Source: an uncultured Clostridium sp. (lineage in GTDB: Bacteria; Bacillota_I; Bacilli_A; RF39; UBA660). From it: DNA of 64,000 nt. The notes under the pieces are model-generated. The model made no database searches. It was given only the letters and a program-made list of their open reading frames with translations, and was not told where the DNA came from. Where the stretch lies: NCBI GenBank assembly GCA_946402315.1, contig CAMIWC010000002.1, positions 1 to 64,000 on the forward strand, in the 5' to 3' direction. The position numbers and the translations under genes are program-made. Positions 60,678 through 64,000 of the stretch are shown piece by piece. Each line of letters opens with the position of its first letter. Positions within the stretch are counted from its first letter, which is position 1.

Positions 60678-61559
60678 ATGTATAGTTTGATTACATTTTT
60701 ATGTTGGGGAATAGCTGATCTATTCTATAAAAAAGGAAATGTTAGTAAAGAAAAGTATAATGAATTAAAAACTGGTTTAATAGTTGGTTTAGTAATGGGA
60801 TTACATGCAACTATATATTTAATTGTTAAAGGACTTAATTTAAATCTAATAGAAATGATTAAATATCTACCTGTATCATTATGTTATATATCTTCAATGA
60901 TATTAGGATATAAAGGACTTAAGTACTTAGAATTATCTTTATCTAGTCCTATTCAAAATACATCAGGAGTAATTACTTCTTTGTTATTATTGTTATTCTT
61001 TAAAGAAAAGTATCCTTTGATTGCTTATATAGGAATAATATTAGTATTTATTGGAATAATTATTATTTCTCGTTTAGAAAGAAAAGAAGATAGAAGCACA
61101 AAACTAAATATAAGTAAGAATAGAAAAATAAATATCTTAATTATTATCTTTCCTATTATGTATTGTATTTTAGATGGAATGGGTACATTTTTAGATGCTT
61201 TATATTTAGATAAGTTTGGTCTAATTAGTGAAGATAGTGCGTTGATATGTTATGAATATACATTTTTATTATATGCCTTTATTACTTATATATTTTTAAA
61301 GAAGAAAAAAGAAAAGATTAGAGTAATAAAAGATATAGATAAATTACTCGCAGCTGAATTAGAAACATTAGGTCAATTCTTTTATGTTTTTGCGATGGCT
61401 AAAGATTCTACTATAGGTGCTACTATAATAGGTTCTTATTGTTTATTATCATTAGTTTTATCTCATATATTTTTAAAAGAAAAGCTATCTATTGGTAAAT
61501 ATATTGGTTTATTAATAGCTTTTTCTGGTTTAATTATTCTAACTATTTTAGATATCTAA
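60678..61559 (+). CDS. EamA/DMT-family transporter
   Basis: A 293-aa protein with about ten membrane helices in two repeats. Each repeat ends in the EamA-type pattern (SPIQNTSGVITSLLLLLFFKEK, AYIGIILVFIGIIIISR; then TIGATIIGSYCLLSLVLSHIFLKEKLS, YIGLLIAFSGLIILT). The family exports or imports small metabolites such as amino acids or nucleosides; the substrate is unknown. Ribosome site AACGGTGATT precedes ATG. The following genes are close but have their own ribosome sites and probably a promoter (TATAAT at about 61567). Confidence 0.85.
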   Translation: MYSLITFLCWGIADLFYKKGNVSKEKYNELKTGLIVGLVMGLHATIYLIVKGLNLNLIEMIKYLPVSLCYISSMILGYKGLKYLELSLSSPIQNTSGVITSLLLLLFFKEKYPLIAYIGIILVFIGIIIISRLERKEDRSTKLNISKNRKINILIIIFPIMYCILDGMGTFLDALYLDKFGLISEDSALICYEYTFLLYAFITYIFLKKKKEKIRVIKDIDKLLAAELETLGQFFYVFAMAKDSTIGATIIGSYCLLSLVLSHIFLKEKLSIGKYIGLLIAFSGLIILTILDI

Positions 61560-61589
61560 TTTATGATATAATGATAATAGGTGAATAAT

Positions 61590-62324
61590 ATGACAAATAT
61601 ATTTGAACAACGTAAGATTAAATTAATAAAGAATAAAGTTTATGCGATAATAGCTGATGCCTTAGAACATAATAGATTTTCTTTGTTTATGTCACATGAA
61701 TTTCAAAGAATAATGGATGATCCTAAAATGTCTTATGAAAACCTAAGTTATTTTTATGACTTGTATGGTCAATGGGATAAAGAGTGTCATCTGCCTAACG
61801 ATTTTGGAGTATTTTTAGATGATTTAGCTCTAGATCAAACTAGAATAATTGGAGTTCGTCGTGTTAGATTTGATAATCCTGATGATTTGATAGATGTTAT
61901 GAGAAATGGTTCAACTAATTATGGACATAAAAACGCAGTTGGCGGAGGAGCAGATATGAAGTTGCCGCCACCATCATTGTCGTTTACACCATTTAGAGGA
62001 AGATTAGCTGATTATATTAATTTAGTAGGTAGTTATGGTGGAAATAATATTTTTTCTCAAATTGAAGGACTTGATTCAAAAGAATTTGATACTTCTAATA
62101 ATATAGTAATATTTGCAGAATTCCCAAGAGATATCATAGATGATGATTTAGGAATCATAGATAAATCTAGAATTGATGAAGTATATGATAGAAGTGGAAA
62201 TGATCCTAAAGTTAGACCAGAACATTTAATTGGTGCGACTATAAAAAATAAAGATGGACTGGATACTTACTATACTAAAAGCGAAATAATATCTTATAAA
62301 GATAATGGAGGAAAGGTGGCTTAA
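61590..62324 (+). CDS. Soluble protein, unknown function
   Basis: A 244-aa protein. ATG at 61590 follows AGGTGAATA. There is no membrane segment. Features include a helical start (EQRKIKLIKNKVYAIIADALEH), a His/Asp-containing centre (GVRRVRFDNPDDLIDVMRNGS), a Gly-rich loop (NAVGGGADMKLPPPSLSF) and a C-terminal stretch RPEHLIGATIKN. The pattern could be a small enzyme or an ADP-ribosyltransferase-like fold, but no catalytic signature is firm. The next gene starts 1 nt after its stop. Confidence 0.6.
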   Translation: MTNIFEQRKIKLIKNKVYAIIADALEHNRFSLFMSHEFQRIMDDPKMSYENLSYFYDLYGQWDKECHLPNDFGVFLDDLALDQTRIIGVRRVRFDNPDDLIDVMRNGSTNYGHKNAVGGGADMKLPPPSLSFTPFRGRLADYINLVGSYGGNNIFSQIEGLDSKEFDTSNNIVIFAEFPRDIIDDDLGIIDKSRIDEVYDRSGNDPKVRPEHLIGATIKNKDGLDTYYTKSEIISYKDNGGKVA

Positions 62325-62325
62325 T

Positions 62326-62622
62326 ATGAAAAAAACAATTATAAAAGTTTTAATAGGAGTTGCTATTTTTATAGCAATCATTGTTGCAATAGTTTTATAT
62401 GTAATTGGTACATCTAAAAAGTTTGTTTGTACTGGAGATCAAGGATCAATTACTCTTTATTATAAAGATGGTAAAATAACTGGTTATAAAGGTAATGGAT
62501 ATTCATACGATTTAGATGAACAACAAGAAATAGCTGAAAGAATAGGTATAGATACTTATTTAGAAGAATTTAATTCTTGGTTTTTAGCTAATTCTACTAA
62601 TGGTAAATGTGAGAAAAAATAG
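62326..62622 (+). CDS. Small membrane-anchored protein, unknown function
   Basis: A 98-aa protein. ATG at 62326 follows GAGGAAAGGTGG, which lies inside the end of the previous gene; the in-frame ATG at 62305 is upstream of that site. One N-terminal helix (about 5-27, IKVLIGVAIFIAIIVAIVLYVI) and a ~70-aa outer domain with two Cys (FVCTGD, GKCEKK) that could pair. The strand SITLYYKDGKITGYKGNG is typical of small YxEA-like exported domains. Coupled to the preceding gene. No family recognised. Confidence 0.55.
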   Translation: MKKTIIKVLIGVAIFIAIIVAIVLYVIGTSKKFVCTGDQGSITLYYKDGKITGYKGNGYSYDLDEQQEIAERIGIDTYLEEFNSWFLANSTNGKCEKK

Positions 62623-62645
62623 AAGAGTAATCTTCTATTTTTGTT
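62618..62645 (+). terminator. Intrinsic terminator before dnaE
   Basis: Stem AAATAGAAGA/TCTTCTATTT, loop GTAA, T-rich tail. Confidence 0.85.
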
Positions 62646-62681
62646 TATAAAAAGATATAATTAAGTAAAGGAAGTGATATT

Positions 62682-64000
62682 ATGTATATACCTTTATATG
62701 TAAAGAGTAATTATTCTTTATTATCAAGTTTAGTTACTATAGATAGTTTAATTGATTTATGTGTATCACATAATATTACTGAGATAGCACTTTGTGATGA
62801 TGATTTAACATATGTAATGAACTTCTATAAAAAGTGCAAAGATAATAATATAAAACCAATTATTGGATTAGATGTAAAAATAGATAATATATCAGTACTT
62901 TTGTATGCAAAAAGTTATCAAGGATATCAATCTTTAATAAAATTATCTACTTTAAAATATAGTAGAGAAATAACTATTGATGACTTAAAAGAATATAAAA
63001 AAGATGTATTATGTATCCTACCATTTTCTAGTATTAGTAAATATGATGAATTAAAAAAAATATATTCTGATATTTATTTGGGATATCAAAATAAAGGAGA
63101 AGAAAAACTAGTATTAGAACAAACTGATAATATTGTTTTCTTAAATAAAATATTATATTTAAATGAAGCTGATTCATCTTATCTAAAGTATTTATATATG
63201 ATTAGAGATGGGAAAACTATTAGTGATGAAATAGATCTTCCGGATGAAGTTAATTATTATATAGAAGAAAAAGAAGTAGTAAATATTTATTCTAAAAAGG
63301 GAATTAATAATACTAAGGTTATTGCTGACTTATGTAACTTTGAATTTGTAGATAACGGAGTCCTTTTACCAATTTATGAAACTGGTAAAGGTAGTAGTGA
63401 TGATTACTTAGAGAAGTTAAGTATTAAAGGATTACAAAAAAGACTTAATAACAACGTAAGTGATACGTATAAAGAAAGATTATTATATGAGTTATCAGTT
63501 ATTAAAAAAATGGGATTTTCTAATTATTTCTTAGTTGTTTATGATTTTATAAAATATGCTAAACAAAATAATATATTAGTAGGTCCTGGAAGAGGTTCTG
63601 CAGTAGGTTCGCTTGTTGCTTATTCATTAGGTATAACTGATATTGATCCAATTGAATATGATTTGTTATTTGAACGTTTCTTAAATCCAGAACGTATTTC
63701 TATGCCTGATATTGATACTGATTTTCCTGATGTTTATCGTGATCAAGTAATAGATTATGTAAAAGATAAATATGGTGAAAAGAGAGTAGCTGGAATAGTT
63801 ACTTTTGGAACTCTAAGTACAAGACTTGTTATTAGAGATGTAGGACGTGTCTTAAATGCTGAAGCAAAAGATATAGATTATTTATGTAAAAGAGTACCAA
63901 CTATATCTAAACAAAAAATAGGATACTTCTATCAAAATGATAAAGATTTTAGAAGTATGATTGATAGTGATGAAAAACTAAAGTTATTATTTAAAATATG
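62682..64000 (+). CDS. dnaE: DNA polymerase III alpha subunit (DnaE type), 5' part
   Basis: The reading frame runs open from ATG 62682 (ribosome site AAGGAAGTGA) past the window end, about 439 codons. The N-terminus is a PHP domain in which the usual His pair of HxHS is replaced (PLYVKSNYSLL). The polymerase palm follows, with GPGRGSAVGSLVAYSLGITDIDP (about 306-328) and the catalytic Asp motif MPDIDTDFPD (about 346-355). This is DnaE rather than PolC: there is no exonuclease insertion and the PHP is at the start. It is the replicative or error-prone polymerase of the cell. Confidence 0.93.
   Translation, partial: MYIPLYVKSNYSLLSSLVTIDSLIDLCVSHNITEIALCDDDLTYVMNFYKKCKDNNIKPIIGLDVKIDNISVLLYAKSYQGYQSLIKLSTLKYSREITIDDLKEYKKDVLCILPFSSISKYDELKKIYSDIYLGYQNKGEEKLVLEQTDNIVFLNKILYLNEADSSYLKYLYMIRDGKTISDEIDLPDEVNYYIEEKEVVNIYSKKGINNTKVIADLCNFEFVDNGVLLPIYETGKGSSDDYLEKLSIKGLQKRLNNNVSDTYKERLLYELSVIKKMGFSNYFLVVYDFIKYAKQNNILVGPGRGSAVGSLVAYSLGITDIDPIEYDLLFERFLNPERISMPDIDTDFPDVYRDQVIDYVKDKYGEKRVAGIVTFGTLSTRLVIRDVGRVLNAEAKDIDYLCKRVPTISKQKIGYFYQNDKDFRSMIDSDEKLKLLFKI

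Noticed and set aside
61590-62324. ADP-ribosyltransferase toxin
   Set aside because: The size and a Gly-rich loop are suggestive, but the Arg/His...Glu catalytic pattern is not firm, so it is left as unknown.

Overview
The window is very AT-rich chromosomal DNA from a low-GC Gram-positive-type bacterium. It most resembles an uncultured gut member of the Bacilli/RF39 kind, but that placement is inference from gene content and base composition. TGA is used as a stop (for example 25674-25676, 37813-37815 and 56583-56585) and TGG encodes Trp, so the Mycoplasma code does not apply. Lipoboxes, cleavable signal peptides and a SpoIID-glucosaminidase enzyme suggest one membrane with a peptidoglycan wall. 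Genes are tightly packed. Most units end in a hairpin plus T-run, often with the stop codon inside the hairpin, followed at once by a promoter.

Layout. 1-172: two tRNAs (Gln partial, Lys). 219-3764: phosphodiesterase-type EEP protein, polyprenyl synthase, small membrane protein, lipid kinase. 3780-15598: three tandem, diverged copies of a two-gene unit, each a ~250-aa single-pass protein plus a ~1040-aa secreted Cys-rich protein. A pseudopilin-like gene follows (15602), then a convergent thioredoxin-like lipoprotein. 16618-22812: a Tad-type pilus cluster (CpaB, TadA, TadB, TadC, 53-aa pilin, TadE-like, TadZ/CpaE-like). 22835-31805: a VirB2-like protein, GT2 plus GT-C enzymes, a large pseudopilin-like protein, and housekeeping genes (M29 aminopeptidase, methyltransferase, RluA). 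31872-34707: an orphan gene with an elaborate promoter, two type IV prepilins and endonuclease IV. 34776-46707: a type IV secretion (T4SS)-like cluster (VirB2-like, VirB6/TrbL-like, PrgI, split VirB4, SpoIID-glucosaminidase hydrolase, lipoprotein, VirD4, two accessory proteins). 46807-52049: a 1532-aa prepilin with InlB-type repeats and a neighbour. 52123-64000: mostly housekeeping (AsnRS, tRNA-Cys, uracil permease, transporter, regulator, start of dnaE) with a radical SAM/dehydrogenase pair after tRNA-Cys.

The main biological reading is a composite cell-surface machine. A Tad motor, a relaxase-less T4SS-like channel, three GFxxxE prepilins (one giant and adhesin-like) and three pairs of Cys-rich exported proteins lie within about 48 kb, mixed with housekeeping genes. 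That setting points to a resident chromosomal system rather than an integrated conjugative element. Two Tad promoters share an identical 14-bp block in their 17-bp spacers, and the first drives a ~190-nt leader with mutually exclusive pairings, so the machine appears to be regulated. Functional coupling of the modules is inference from proximity and shared Pro-rich tails. No computation was run; coordinates, stems and repeats were read by eye.
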